Of a stretch of DNA of 64,000 bases, positions 17,534 through 26,282 are shown one piece after another (the first letter of the stretch is position 1; every line of letters begins with the position of its first letter). The translations under genes were made by a program, and so were the position numbers. The notes beneath the pieces are model-generated. The model was not told the DNA's origin, searched no databases, and saw only the letters and a list, made by a program, of their open reading frames with translations. The stretch comes from Gemmobacter serpentinus (GTDB lineage Bacteria; Pseudomonadota; Alphaproteobacteria; Rhodobacterales; Rhodobacteraceae), in the NCBI RefSeq assembly GCF_008973825.1, contig NZ_WCHR01000005.1, positions 62,001 through 126,000 of the forward strand, given 5' to 3'.

Positions 17534-19084
17534 ATGAGCAGAAACCTGATCCGCAATGTCGTCACCCTGGGCGGCTGGACCCTGCTGTCGCGCGGGGCGG
17601 GCTTCGCGCGCGACATGATGATGGCTTCCTATCTGGGCGCAGGCCCCGTGGCGGATGCCTTCAACGTGGCGTTTTCTCTGCCCAATATGTTCCGCCGCTT
17701 CTTTGCCGAGGGCGCGTTCAATCAGGCCTTCGTGCCGCTTTACGCCAAGAAGCTGGAAGCGGGCGAGGATGCCCGTGATTTTGCGCAGGATGCGTTTTCG
17801 GGTCTGGCCAGCGTGCTGATCGTCTTCACCCTGATCGGCACCATTGCCATGCCATGGCTGGTCTGGGCCATGGCCTCGGGCTTTGTGGGCGATGCCCGCT
17901 TTGATCTGGCGGTGGAATATGGCCGCATCACCTTTGTCTATATCTTCTTCATCTCGCTCTTTGCGCTGCTGTCGGGCGTGTTGAACGCGCATGGCCGCTT
18001 TGCCGAGGCGGGCTTTGTGCCGGTGCTCTTGAACCTGATCTTCATCGCCGCCATGGCACTGGCGGGCTGGCGGGGCTGGGATATGGGGTTGACGCTGGCC
18101 TGGACCGTGCCGGTCACCGGCGTGGCGCAACTGGCCTGGACATGGTGGGCAGCAAGCCATGCGGGCTTTGCGCCCCGCCTGCGCCTGCCGCGTTTCACCC
18201 CCGATCTGCGGCGGCTGATGGTCATCGCAGGCCCCGCGCTTCTGGCCGGGGGCGTGGTGCAGATCAACCTGATCGTCTCGCGGCAGGTCGCATCGGGCAC
18301 CACCGGCGCGATTTCATGGCTGTCCTATGCCGACCGGCTGTATCAACTGCCGCTGGGCGTGGTGGGCATCGCCATCGGCACCGCGCTGCTGCCCGAACTG
18401 TCCCGGCGCCTGCGCGCGGGCGACAGCCTGGGCGGGCGCGAGGCACTGAACCGCGGCACCGAATTTGCCCTGGCGCTGACCCTGCCCGCCGCCTTTGCGC
18501 TGGTGGTCATCGCGATGCCACTGGTGCAGGTGCTGTTCCAGCGCGGTGCCTTCGGCCCCGATGACACCGCCAATACCGCGCTGGCATTGGCGATCTATGG
18601 CATGGGCCTGCCCGCATTCGTGCTGCACAAGGTGCTGCAACCGCTTTACTACGCGCGTGAGGATACGCGCAGCCCGTTCCGCTTTGCCGTCTGGTCGATG
18701 GTGATCAATGCAGGCTTTGCCATCGGCATGATGCCGGTGATCGGCTTTGCCGCCGCAGCACTCGCCACCACCGTCTCCGCCTGGATCATGGTCTGGCAGT
18801 TGTGGCGCGGCGCACGCAAGATGGATGAGGCCGCGCATTTCGACACGCGGCTGAAATCGCGTTTCTGGCGCATCCTTGTCGCCTGTCTGGCCATGTCTGC
18901 GGTGCTTTGGGCCCTGACCGTGGCGCTTGGCCCCGCACTTGACGCCGCGCGCTGGCGCTGGCTGGCCCTGACCGGGCTCGTCTTCGGCGGGATCTTTGCC
19001 TATTTCTCTAGCGGCACACTGATCGGCGCCTTCCGCCTGTCAGAGTTCAAATCTGCCATGCGCCGTGGGCCACCTGCCGCCTGA
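17534..19084 (+). CDS. murJ: Lipid II flippase MurJ
   Basis: A 516-aa integral membrane protein of the MOP superfamily with about 14 helices; it exports lipid II for peptidoglycan synthesis. Conserved MurJ features are the opening NVVTLGGWTLLSRGAGFARD, GAGPVADAFNVAFSLPNMFRRFFAEGAFNQAFVP, and the loops around RGAFGPDDT and KVLQPLYYAREDTRSP. It begins 7 nt after glnD, a frequent gene order in alphaproteobacteria. Together with the LpoA-like gene upstream it places two cell-wall functions on either side of glnD. Confidence 0.95.
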   Translation: MSRNLIRNVVTLGGWTLLSRGAGFARDMMMASYLGAGPVADAFNVAFSLPNMFRRFFAEGAFNQAFVPLYAKKLEAGEDARDFAQDAFSGLASVLIVFTLIGTIAMPWLVWAMASGFVGDARFDLAVEYGRITFVYIFFISLFALLSGVLNAHGRFAEAGFVPVLLNLIFIAAMALAGWRGWDMGLTLAWTVPVTGVAQLAWTWWAASHAGFAPRLRLPRFTPDLRRLMVIAGPALLAGGVVQINLIVSRQVASGTTGAISWLSYADRLYQLPLGVVGIAIGTALLPELSRRLRAGDSLGGREALNRGTEFALALTLPAAFALVVIAMPLVQVLFQRGAFGPDDTANTALALAIYGMGLPAFVLHKVLQPLYYAREDTRSPFRFAVWSMVINAGFAIGMMPVIGFAAAALATTVSAWIMVWQLWRGARKMDEAAHFDTRLKSRFWRILVACLAMSAVLWALTVALGPALDAARWRWLALTGLVFGGIFAYFSSGTLIGAFRLSEFKSAMRRGPPAA

Positions 19085-19164
19085 GGCCGTCTCTGGCAAA
19101 GAAAAAACCCGATCCGGGAGGGGCTCCGGACCGGGGTATCGCTCTTTCGCCACTGCACGAAGAA

Positions 19165-19257
19165 GTCTTGGGGACAGGATTGCGTCAGCGGCGACAGCTA
19201 TCAGCTAACCGATAAATGCGAAGATTCGGTGACATCCTGCTCTTGTCGCCCCAAGAC
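19165..19257. repeat. 93-nt imperfect inverted repeat between murJ and trpS
   Basis: Outer arms GTCTTGGGG (19165-19173) and CCCCAAGAC (19249-19257) pair perfectly over 9 bp; inner arms CAGGAT (19175-19180) and ATCCTG (19234-19239) pair over 6 bp; the loop contains a small CGAA-GA-TTCG hairpin. It lies in the 210-nt gap between the converging murJ and trpS genes. It could be a structured 3' end, a processed 3'-UTR RNA or a small RNA gene. No family was recognised and no coding frame fits. Confidence 0.5.
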
Positions 19258-19294
19258 AGGCGGGGCCAATGATGCGGCCCCTGCCCTTCTTTCG

Positions 19295-20332
19295 TCACCG
19301 CGACCGGATCAGACCCATGATCTGCTGCGCTTCCGCAAGGATCGGCTGCGCGATGGCGGCGGCGCGATTGGCACCGTCACCCAGAATGCGGTCGATCTCG
19401 CCCGGGTCCGCCATCAGACGGTTCATCTCGGCGGTGATCGGTGCGAGCTTTTCCACCGCCAGCTCTGCCAGACGCGGCTTGAAGCTGCCGAACTGGGCAC
19501 CGGCGAACTCGGTCACCACGGCCTCGGGCGTCTGGCCGGACAGGGCTGCGAAGATGTTCACCAGATTGCGCGCCTCGGGGCGGTCCTTCAGCCCGTCCAG
19601 GCTTTCGGGCAGCGGCTCGGCATCGGTCTTGGCCTTGCGAATCTTGGCGGCGATGGTGTCGGCATCATCGGTCAGATTGATGCGGCTTTGATCTGAAGGG
19701 TCGGATTTCGACATCTTCTTCGATCCGTCCCGCAGGCTCATCACCTTGGTCGCGGCCCCTTCGATCAGCGGCTCGGTCACCGGGAAGAACGGCACCTTGT
19801 AATCATGGTTGAACTTGATCGCGATATCGCGGGTCAGTTCAAGATGCTGCTTCTGATCCTCGCCCACCGGCACATGCGTGGCCTTATAGGCCAGAATATC
19901 GGCAGCCATCAGCGACGGATATGCCAGCAGGCCAAGGCTGGAATTTTCGGCATTCTTGCCGGATTTGTCCTTGAACTGCGTCATGCGATACATCCAGCCG
20001 ATGCGCGCCACGCAGTTGAACAGCCATGCAAGCTCTGCATGTGCCGTCACCTGGCTCTGATTGAACAGGATGGAGCGCGACGGATCGACGCCCGATGCAA
20101 TGAAGGCCGCCGCGATCTCGCGGGTCTGGCGCCGCAGCGCCTCGGGGTCTTGCCAGACGGTGATGGCGTGCAGGTCGACGACGCAATAGATCGTCTCTGC
20201 GCCCTTGTTCTGGATCTCGGCAAAGCGTTTCAGCGCGCCAAGGTAATTCCCCAGCGTCATCCCCCCCGAGGGTTGGATCCCCGAGAAGATGCGGGTGGGA
20301 AAGGTCTGAGGCGTTTGGACCGGCTCGGACAT
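19295..20332 (-). CDS. trpS: Tryptophan-tRNA ligase
   Basis: A 345-aa class I aminoacyl-tRNA synthetase that charges tRNA-Trp. The HIGH-like signature region is [18 protein letters not shown] near the N-terminus, followed by CVVDLHAIT, and the second signature [14 protein letters not shown] in the middle of the protein; [18 protein letters not shown] is also typical. ATG 20332 follows GGAG. It is the only gene on its strand here, converging with murJ and divergent from the rhomboid-fold gene. Confidence 0.96.
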   Translation of the reverse strand: MSEPVQTPQTFPTRIFSGIQPSGGMTLGNYLGALKRFAEIQNKGAETIYCVVDLHAITVWQDPEALRRQTREIAAAFIASGVDPSRSILFNQSQVTAHAELAWLFNCVARIGWMYRMTQFKDKSGKNAENSSLGLLAYPSLMAADILAYKATHVPVGEDQKQHLELTRDIAIKFNHDYKVPFFPVTEPLIEGAATKVMSLRDGSKKMSKSDPSDQSRINLTDDADTIAAKIRKAKTDAEPLPESLDGLKDRPEARNLVNIFAALSGQTPEAVVTEFAGAQFGSFKPRLAELAVEKLAPITAEMNRLMADPGEIDRILGDGANRAAAIAQPILAEAQQIMGLIRSR

Positions 20333-20408
20333 GGATGTCTCCGTCTGGAAAAGGGTGGAGCTTCGGCTTACCTTCCGCCCGAAGCACCGTCAATGAAACG
20401 AGCCCCCG

Positions 20409-21095
20409 ATGCACCCTGACCAGAACGTCTCTCCGCTCAATCCGCTGCCGCCTGTGGTCTGGCTGCTGGCGCTGCCCATCATCGCGATGGAGGCGGTGCT
20501 GGCCTTGGGCGCGGCCGGGCTGGTTGGCGATCCAAGCGCGGTCGGCTGGCGGCTGGATGCGGTGCAGCGTTTCGCGGTGGCCCCCGAACTGACCCGCTGG
20601 ATGTTTGAGAACCGGGTCTGGCCGCTGGAGGGGCTGATGCGGTTCGTGACCTATCCCTTCGTGCAGGGATCGACCACGCAGGCGATTTTCGTCGTGGTGA
20701 TCCTGCTGGCCCTTGGCAAGATCGTGGGCGAGGTCTTCCGCTGGTGGGCGGTGCTGGCGGTGTTCTTCCTGTCCTCCATCGTGGCGGCGGTGGGCTTTTC
20801 CGCCCTGCCCTTCATCGAGGTGCCGCTGTTTGGTGGCTACCCGGGCAATTACGGGCTGATCGGGGCCTTTACCTGGCTGATGTGGACACGGCTGCGCGGA
20901 TCGGGGTCGATGCAATATCGCGCCTTCACCATGATCGCCTTCCTGATGGGGGTGCAGCTGCTGTTCGGGCTGCTGTTCGGCACCGGCCCGTGGTGGATCG
21001 CGGAACTGATCGGGTTTCTGACCGGCTTCGCGCTCAGCTTTCTGGTCAGCCCCGGCGGCCTGCGCCACCTGATCGCGCAGATGCGCAGCCGCTGA
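20409..21095 (+). CDS. Rhomboid-fold membrane protein lacking catalytic residues
   Basis: A 228-aa protein with about six hydrophobic segments and the layout of a rhomboid protease: RFVTYPFVQGS before the second helix, GGYPGNYGLIGAF at residues 142-154 where active enzymes have GxSG, and WIAELIGFLTGF near 196-207 where they have the catalytic His. Here Y144 stands at the Ser position and E199 at the His position, and the His and Asn of the second helix are replaced by Q and V. Proteolysis is therefore not expected. It may bind or chaperone membrane proteins, as other pseudorhomboids do. Confidence 0.75.
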   Translation: MHPDQNVSPLNPLPPVVWLLALPIIAMEAVLALGAAGLVGDPSAVGWRLDAVQRFAVAPELTRWMFENRVWPLEGLMRFVTYPFVQGSTTQAIFVVVILLALGKIVGEVFRWWAVLAVFFLSSIVAAVGFSALPFIEVPLFGGYPGNYGLIGAFTWLMWTRLRGSGSMQYRAFTMIAFLMGVQLLFGLLFGTGPWWIAELIGFLTGFALSFLVSPGGLRHLIAQMRSR

Positions 21096-21201
21096 CACCA
21101 CCCCACGCATGGCCGCGCATGTTCTGTGCGCGGCTTTGCCTTATCGGCAGGCCCCGGCGCTGCTAAATCTCATTGCAACGCATCTGTCAGGAACCGTTAT
21201 C

Positions 21202-21690
21202 ATGAGCACGCCGGTCCTTCCCGCCGAAACCCGCATCGGCCATGTCCATCTCAAGGTCGCCGATATCGATCGCGGCCTTGCCTTCTATCAGGGGATTCTC
21301 GGGTTTGAGATCACCCAGCGATATGGATCGCAGGCCGTATTCCTGTCCGCGGGCGGCTATCACCACCATATCGCACTGAACACCTGGGAATCGAAGGGCG
21401 GCAAGCCCCCGGCCCCGGGCACGACAGGGCTTTATCACACCGCGATCCTGTTCCCCGACCGCAAAAGCCTGGGTTCTGCACTGAAACGCATCGTCAATGC
21501 CGGGTATCCGCTGGAGGGTGCCTCCGATCACGGGGTCAGCGAGGCGATCTATTTGCGCGATCCCGATGGCAACGGGGTAGAGCTTTACCGCGACCGCGAT
21601 CCGGCCGATTGGCCACGCGATGCGTCAGGCAATCTGAAGATGACCTCTGACCGGCTGGATCTGCACGCTCTGATGGCCGAGGCAGACTAA
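21202..21690 (+). CDS. VOC family protein (glyoxalase/dioxygenase fold)
   Basis: A 162-aa vicinal-oxygen-chelate protein with two beta-alpha-beta-beta-beta modules. Metal ligands are likely H17 in IGHVHLKVAD, the histidine cluster in GGYHHHIALNTWE, and E in DPDGNGVELYRDR. The composition resembles catechol-2,3-dioxygenase-like and CatE-like members rather than glyoxalase I, but the substrate cannot be told. The frame is open from 21109; ATG 21202 is chosen because the domain begins there and AGGA lies upstream. A strong terminator follows 27 nt after the stop. Confidence 0.82.
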   Translation: MSTPVLPAETRIGHVHLKVADIDRGLAFYQGILGFEITQRYGSQAVFLSAGGYHHHIALNTWESKGGKPPAPGTTGLYHTAILFPDRKSLGSALKRIVNAGYPLEGASDHGVSEAIYLRDPDGNGVELYRDRDPADWPRDASGNLKMTSDRLDLHALMAEAD

Positions 21691-21717
21691 GGTTTCACAG
21701 GCAAACGCGATGACGGC

Positions 21718-21744
21718 AAAGGGGGCAGGATCTGCCCCCTTTTT
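21718..21744 (+). terminator. Rho-independent terminator
   Basis: A perfect 11-bp stem, AAAGGGGGCAG (21718-21728) with CTGCCCCCTTT (21732-21742), with a GAT loop and further T residues. It ends the VOC gene and may also serve the converging EamA gene, because A residues flank the other side. Confidence 0.85.
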
Positions 21745-21778
21745 CTGCATCCGGCCCCCATTTTTACATCCGGCGCGG

Positions 21779-22669
21779 TCATGTGCGGCGGGACGGCGCG
21801 AACATCACCGCATTGCCCAGCAGGGTCAGGGCAAGGCCGAAGATGGCAAGCGGCGTCCAAACGAACCCTTCCCAGATGGCCGAGGCCATCAACGCGATCA
21901 CCGGAAACATCACTGTCGCATAGGCCGCGCGTCCGGTTCCCATGCGCTGCACCAGCATCAGATAGGTAGTGAAACCGATGATGGAGCCGATGACGGACAG
22001 ATAGATCAGCGCCCAGAGGTAGCGCCCGCCCCCTTCGGTGACCGGCGGCCACATGAATTGCGTGCCCGTCGCCCAGATGATCGCCAGCAGGATCAGCGCG
22101 CCATAGCCCATGCCCCAGGCATTCGCGGTCAGCGGCGGAATGCCTGCCGCCGAATTGCGCCGCGACACCATATTGCCGAAGGAGAAAAACAGCGTGCCAA
22201 GGGCCGCAAGACCGATCCCTTTCAGCACATCGGCATTCACCTCATGCCCGGTCAGTTCCGGCGCAAACAGGCAGATCAGCCCGGCCGCCCCAAGCGCGGT
22301 GGCCAGCAGCGCGCGGGGCCGGATACCATCACCAAAGATGATCCGCGCATTCACCGCGTTATAGATCGTGGCCAGCGAAAAGATCACCGAAACCAGGCCC
22401 GAAGGGATGAACCGCGTCGCATTGTAAAAGCAGATGAAGTTCATCGAGAACAGGCACAGGCCCTGCAGGATGATGAAGCGATGCTCCACCAGCCGCACCG
22501 GCGTCAGCTTGCGCAACAGCCAGAGCCCCGGCAGCATCAGCAATGCGGCCAGCGCGAAGCGGTGAAAGACGGCCACCAGCACTGGCACGGGGCCAAGCTG
22601 AAAGGCGATGGCGATCCAGGTGGTGCCCCAGATCAGGACGGTGACAAGGAAAAGGGCAAGGTTCAGCAT
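21779..22669 (-). CDS. DMT superfamily (EamA) transporter
   Basis: A 296-aa inner-membrane protein with ten predicted helices in two EamA repeats. Repeat signatures are LIWGTTWIAIAFQLG near the start, GLCLFSMNFICFYNATRFIPSGLVSVIFSL, and in the second half GNMVSRRNS and LSVIGSIIGFTTYLMLVQRMG. Such proteins usually export amino acids or other metabolites. ATG 22669 is preferred over an in-frame GTG 18 nt upstream because GGGAC precedes it. The AraC regulator gene is divergent, 290 nt away, so it may control this exporter; this is inferred from position only. Confidence 0.86.
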   Translation of the reverse strand: MLNLALFLVTVLIWGTTWIAIAFQLGPVPVLVAVFHRFALAALLMLPGLWLLRKLTPVRLVEHRFIILQGLCLFSMNFICFYNATRFIPSGLVSVIFSLATIYNAVNARIIFGDGIRPRALLATALGAAGLICLFAPELTGHEVNADVLKGIGLAALGTLFFSFGNMVSRRNSAAGIPPLTANAWGMGYGALILLAIIWATGTQFMWPPVTEGGGRYLWALIYLSVIGSIIGFTTYLMLVQRMGTGRAAYATVMFPVIALMASAIWEGFVWTPLAIFGLALTLLGNAVMFAPSRRT

Positions 22670-22959
22670 GATGTCCCATTCTTGCACGCGGCGGGCAGAC
22701 CGGCTTGCACGATCTTGCGGTTCTCTTGATCCCTCATTTCGGGCAGCCTAACCCGATGGCGGGCCTCCATGGTTGAGCGCCCTGACGCCCCCCTTCCTTG
22801 CAGATCGCAACAATGAAAGGCTATTCCGGCATTGGGGTCATCGCAGCAAGGCTCCGCCTTGCAGGATCTTGCCCTTTTGCGTCGATGCCGTCCCGCGACC
22901 CTAGCCATTTCATCACATCACCCGATTGCGGCGGCACGGGTGCCTGCTAGGATCGGGCC

Positions 22960-23811
22960 ATGTTCCGTGCCTCTGTCTTTGACCGTCTCAGCCAGTCCAA
23001 TGCCCGCCTGATCGCCTGCCGCGATCTGGGCGAGGGGTTCGGCCTTGCGCGATGGTCGAACCTGCGCGACCGGGTGCGCTATGAAAACAGCCAGTGCCAT
23101 GTTCTGAGCCTTTACACCGAGAACGGCACCGCCTCGCGCCGGGCTGACCGCCCGGCCTCGGGCGCGGGCTTTCCCGGTGCGCTGACCCTGATGCCGCAAG
23201 GCGCGCATTCGGATTGGCAGATCGAGGGCGAATTTGCCTTCCTGCACCTATACATTCCCGACGCCGCCCTGCGCGCCTTCGCCGCCGAGGCGCTGGAGAT
23301 CAACCCTGATCGTGTCGCGCTGCCCGAAGTGACCTATGCCGCGGATGCGGGCTTGCAGGCACGGCTGGCGGGGCTTGCCGGGCAAAACGATCCGCAATCG
23401 GCACGGATCGGCTTGCAGGATCTGCTGCACCACCTGCTGACCGGCCCAGGCTGGAACGGGCTGAAGGCGGGCGTGCCGCATCAGGGCGGCTTGCCCCCTG
23501 CCACGCTGCGGCGGTTGCGCAAGGCGGTGATGACGGCCCCGGACGCGCCCCATCGCCTGTCGGATCTGGCCGCCCTTGCGGGCCTGTCAGAGTTTCACTT
23601 TCACCGCGCCTTCCGCCGCGCGACCGGCCTGACGCCACAGGTCTGGGTCGAGCGGCTGCGCATCAGCCGGGCCGAGGCACTGATCCTGGCCGGTCAGCCC
23701 TTGGCACAGGTGGCGCTGGATTGCGGCTTTGCCCATCAGTCACACCTGACGCGGGCCTTCCGCAAGGCGCGCGGCATGACACCAGCCGCTTGGCGCGCCG
23801 CCTGCGCCTGA
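22960..23811 (+). CDS. AraC family transcriptional regulator
   Basis: A 283-aa regulator with an N-terminal cupin-like ligand domain (residues 1-170) and a C-terminal AraC/XylS DNA-binding domain with two helix-turn-helices. The first is LSDLAALAGLSEFHFHRAFRRATG and the second follows as ALDCGFAHQSHLTRAFRKARGMTPAAWR, each close to the family pattern (given here as separate motifs). It is divergent from the EamA exporter. The ligand is unknown. Confidence 0.88.
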   Translation: MFRASVFDRLSQSNARLIACRDLGEGFGLARWSNLRDRVRYENSQCHVLSLYTENGTASRRADRPASGAGFPGALTLMPQGAHSDWQIEGEFAFLHLYIPDAALRAFAAEALEINPDRVALPEVTYAADAGLQARLAGLAGQNDPQSARIGLQDLLHHLLTGPGWNGLKAGVPHQGGLPPATLRRLRKAVMTAPDAPHRLSDLAALAGLSEFHFHRAFRRATGLTPQVWVERLRISRAEALILAGQPLAQVALDCGFAHQSHLTRAFRKARGMTPAAWRAACA

Positions 23812-23927
23812 CGCGCGCTGGAAATCGGCCTGGGGTCCGGGCGATGGCTGGACCTTCGCCGCGCCGGATGATTTAGTCGCCGCAAAGGCCGCAGGGCGGC
23901 CTGCGGCTCAGGACAAAGGCGACTTGC

Positions 23928-24803
23928 ATGGCATTCGGCAGCGATATCCGCACATGGTTCAATGGCGCTTGGCACGACGGCGATATCCCGGTGATGCGCG
24001 CCGCCGATCATGGCATCTGGCAGGGGTCTTCGGTGTTCGATGGCGCGCGCCTTTTCGACGGCGTGGCACCGGATCTGGATCAGCACCTTGCGCGGGTCAA
24101 CCGCTCGGCCGAGGCGCTGATGATCACGCCGACCATGACGCCCGAGGCCATGCTGGACATCGCGCGCGAGGGCTTGAAACCTTATGGCAAGACCAAGGCC
24201 GTCTATATCCGCCCGATGTATTGGGCGATTGACGGCTCCGATCTGGGCATCGCGCCGTTGGAAGGCTCCAGCCAGTTCGCGCTGTGCCTTGAGGCGGTCC
24301 CGATGGCCCCCGCCGAGGCCAGCACCACGCTGACCCGCACCCGGTTCCGCCGCCCCGTGCTGGAGGATGCGGTCTGCAATGCCAAGGCTGGCTGCCTTTA
24401 CCCCAATAATGCCCGGATGCTGGTCGAGGCCAAGGCCAAGGGCTTTGGCAATGCGCTGGTGGCGGATGCCATGGGCAATGTCGCCGAAAGCGCCACCGCC
24501 AATGTCTTTCTGGTGAAGGATGGCGTGGTCTTCACCCCCATCGCCAATGGCACCTTCCTGTCGGGCCTGACGCGGGCGCGCCATATCGCCAATCTGCGCG
24601 CCGATGGCATCGAAGTGCGCGAGGCGGTGCTGACCTTCGCCGATTTCGAGGCGGCGGATGAGGTGTTCCTTTCGGGCAACTTCTCCAAGGTGACGTCGGT
24701 GTCGCGCTTTGACGATGTGAGCTACCCCAGCCGCAAGATGACCGACCATATCCGCAGCCTGTATCTGGACTGGGCGCATAGCGCGCCGGCCCGGATGCTC
24801 TGA
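23928..24803 (+). CDS. Class IV PLP aminotransferase, branched-chain amino acid aminotransferase-like
   Basis: A 291-aa PLP enzyme of fold type IV. The Schiff-base lysine is K153 in VCNAKAGCLYPNN; other markers are the Arg-containing GSSVFDGARLFDG near residue 33, YIRPMYWA, and DAMGNVAESATANVFLV. The family contains branched-chain aminotransferases, D-amino acid aminotransferases and aminodeoxychorismate lyases. The overall pattern suggests branched-chain aminotransferase-like, but the YVGG-type signature of canonical IlvE is not seen, so the gene symbol is left open. A site-2 protease gene follows 17 nt downstream. Confidence 0.84.
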   Translation: MAFGSDIRTWFNGAWHDGDIPVMRAADHGIWQGSSVFDGARLFDGVAPDLDQHLARVNRSAEALMITPTMTPEAMLDIAREGLKPYGKTKAVYIRPMYWAIDGSDLGIAPLEGSSQFALCLEAVPMAPAEASTTLTRTRFRRPVLEDAVCNAKAGCLYPNNARMLVEAKAKGFGNALVADAMGNVAESATANVFLVKDGVVFTPIANGTFLSGLTRARHIANLRADGIEVREAVLTFADFEAADEVFLSGNFSKVTSVSRFDDVSYPSRKMTDHIRSLYLDWAHSAPARML

Positions 24804-24820
24804 TCCGGGGCGGATACCGT

Positions 24821-25507
24821 TTGGAAGCCAATCTTTTCACGTTCCGCGGCATCTTTGGCGTGCCGGTCGAGGTGCGCCAGTCGGCGGGCCTGCTGTTCCT
24901 GATGATGGTCACCTTCTCGGTGATCCAGGGCGGCGGGCTGCTCAATACCGCGATCATCTTCAGCGCCCTGTTCATCGCGGTCTATCTGCACGAGTTGGGT
25001 CACGCCTGGGGCGCGCGTGTGCAGGGCCTGCGCGTGAAGGGGATCGTGATCCATGCCGGGGGCGGCTGGTGCGAACATGAACGTGGGCCGGAAGCCAGCG
25101 AAGAATTGGTGGTCGCCATGGGCCCCATCGTCAATCTGGCGCTTTGGGCGATTTGCGCAATTGCGGTGAAATGGCTGTATCACAAGGGGTTGGGCGATCC
25201 TGAATGGGTGCCGACCGCGATGTCCCTGATCCCATGGCTTGGCTTCTTCGCCATGCTGAACCTGTTTCTGTTCTGCTACAACATGGTGCCGGTACAACCG
25301 CTGGATGGTGGCAAGCTGATCCGCATCTGGCTGCGCCGTCTGATGCCTGCCGCCAAGGCCTCGCGCGTGGCCGGCACGATTGGCGTGGTGTTCTGCGTGT
25401 TGTGGTTTCCAGGGCTTCTGCTGGTCTTCCTGACCACCGGCTGGCTGTTGTTCTTCGTGCCCTCGCTTGCGCTACACCGGGCGATGATGCGCGGCGAGAT
25501 CCGCTAG
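24821..25507 (+). CDS. Site-2 protease family zinc metalloprotease (M50)
   Basis: A 228-aa integral membrane protein with about six hydrophobic segments. The zinc site is HELGH (H57, E58, H61) in the second helix, and the third ligand is D162 in NMVPVQPLDGGKL. These are the two signatures of intramembrane site-2 proteases. No PDZ or CBS domain is present, so it belongs to the short SpoIVFB/Rip-like class without added domains. The start is taken as TTG 24821. It is probably cotranscribed with the aminotransferase upstream. Its substrate is unknown; anti-sigma factors are typical targets. Confidence 0.85.
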   Translation: MEANLFTFRGIFGVPVEVRQSAGLLFLMMVTFSVIQGGGLLNTAIIFSALFIAVYLHELGHAWGARVQGLRVKGIVIHAGGGWCEHERGPEASEELVVAMGPIVNLALWAICAIAVKWLYHKGLGDPEWVPTAMSLIPWLGFFAMLNLFLFCYNMVPVQPLDGGKLIRIWLRRLMPAAKASRVAGTIGVVFCVLWFPGLLLVFLTTGWLLFFVPSLALHRAMMRGEIR

Positions 25508-25511
25508 AGAC

Positions 25512-25547
25512 AAAAAAACCGCGCGTCCCGGTCGGGCGACGCGCGGT
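25512..25547 (-). terminator. Rho-independent terminator (minus-strand T tract)
   Basis: A perfect 10-bp stem, ACCGCGCGTC (25518-25527) with GACGCGCGGT (25538-25547). The A run at 25512-25518 gives a T tract for minus-strand transcripts, so it terminates the 166-aa hypothetical gene. It may also slow transcripts leaving the site-2 protease gene, whose stop is 5 nt away. Confidence 0.82.
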
Positions 25548-25603
25548 GCAGGCTTTCCGCCCAAAGGCCCATTCTCGTCAAATGAACGGAACCTACCCGG
25601 GGG

Positions 25604-26104
25604 CTAGTGCAGACGCACCACATTGATGGCACCGCCAAAAGGCGCATCATCGCGTGTCAGCCCTTCGGTCACCGGGAAGCGCCCGGCCAATGACAACCCG
25701 GCACGCATCACCGCCGCGTCCATTTGCCCGTCGGTCAGATCGGCCAGCGCCAGACGCGCGGCCTGCGTTTTGTCGCGGCGCATGGAATGCAGCATCAGCA
25801 GAAACGCCGCTTCATCCGCCGTCACCTTTTCGCGGCAGCGCGGGCACATCGGATCGGAAAACCGGATCGGCATCCGGCGACAGGCCATCACCGCCTGCAA
25901 GACGCCCAGCATCCCCTGCGCCATCCGCGCCCCATCGCTGAGCCCCCAGCGTTCCCCGGCAAGGCCAAATGCCATGATCCAGGCCTGCGACTCCGGCTTG
26001 GCAAAGCTGGTCAGAAAATGCCGCAGCACCGTCAGCATCGCCTCTTCGGTCGCATCAAGGCCAAGGCTGTCCACGCTGGCCGCCACCGATTGCATCCGTC
26101 CCAT
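25604..26104 (-). CDS. Hypothetical protein, 166 aa
   Basis: No family was recognised. The protein begins MGRMQSVAASVDSLGLDATEEAML, is mostly helical by composition, and has a single CPRC pair in DPMCPRCREKVTADE that could be half of a metal site or a redox pair. Residues 120-140 are charged. ATG 26104 is chosen because GGGGGA lies 6 nt upstream; the frame remains open farther up but reads through the likely promoter. It has its own promoter candidate (26160-26188) and terminator, and is divergent from the stress protein gene. Confidence 0.65.
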   Translation of the reverse strand: MGRMQSVAASVDSLGLDATEEAMLTVLRHFLTSFAKPESQAWIMAFGLAGERWGLSDGARMAQGMLGVLQAVMACRRMPIRFSDPMCPRCREKVTADEAAFLLMLHSMRRDKTQAARLALADLTDGQMDAAVMRAGLSLAGRFPVTEGLTRDDAPFGGAINVVRLH

Positions 26105-26159
26105 AACACGTCCCCCTGAAGGCTGCGTAAAGGTCTGGCGACGGCTCGACTTGCGGCAT

Positions 26160-26188
26160 TTCTTACAATTTAAGTCAGAATATTGCAA
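26160..26188 (-). promoter_or_regulatory. Candidate sigma-70 promoter and dyad before the 166-aa gene
   Basis: Read on the minus strand, TTGCAA (26188-26183), a 17-nt spacer and TAAGAA (26165-26160) form a plausible -35/-10 pair about 55 nt before the ATG at 26104. The same stretch is an imperfect dyad (CTTGC at 26150 mirrored by GCAAG at 26185-26189) and is strikingly AT-rich for this genome, so a regulator may bind between the two divergent genes. Confidence 0.45.
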
Positions 26189-26282
26189 GCCCGCTGCGCA
26201 GCACGCCTGACCTGCGGCCACTTGGGCGCTGGACAAGCCGCCCCGCGCCGGTCCATCATCAATCCCGACAGGAGTGATCGAC

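Noticed and set aside
14782-17616. Very long open frame (944 codons) on the minus strand
   Set aside because: It is antisense to glnD, rich in His, Gln, Arg and Gly, has no family motif, and arises because GC-rich codons on one strand rarely give stops on the other. glnD has all its catalytic motifs.
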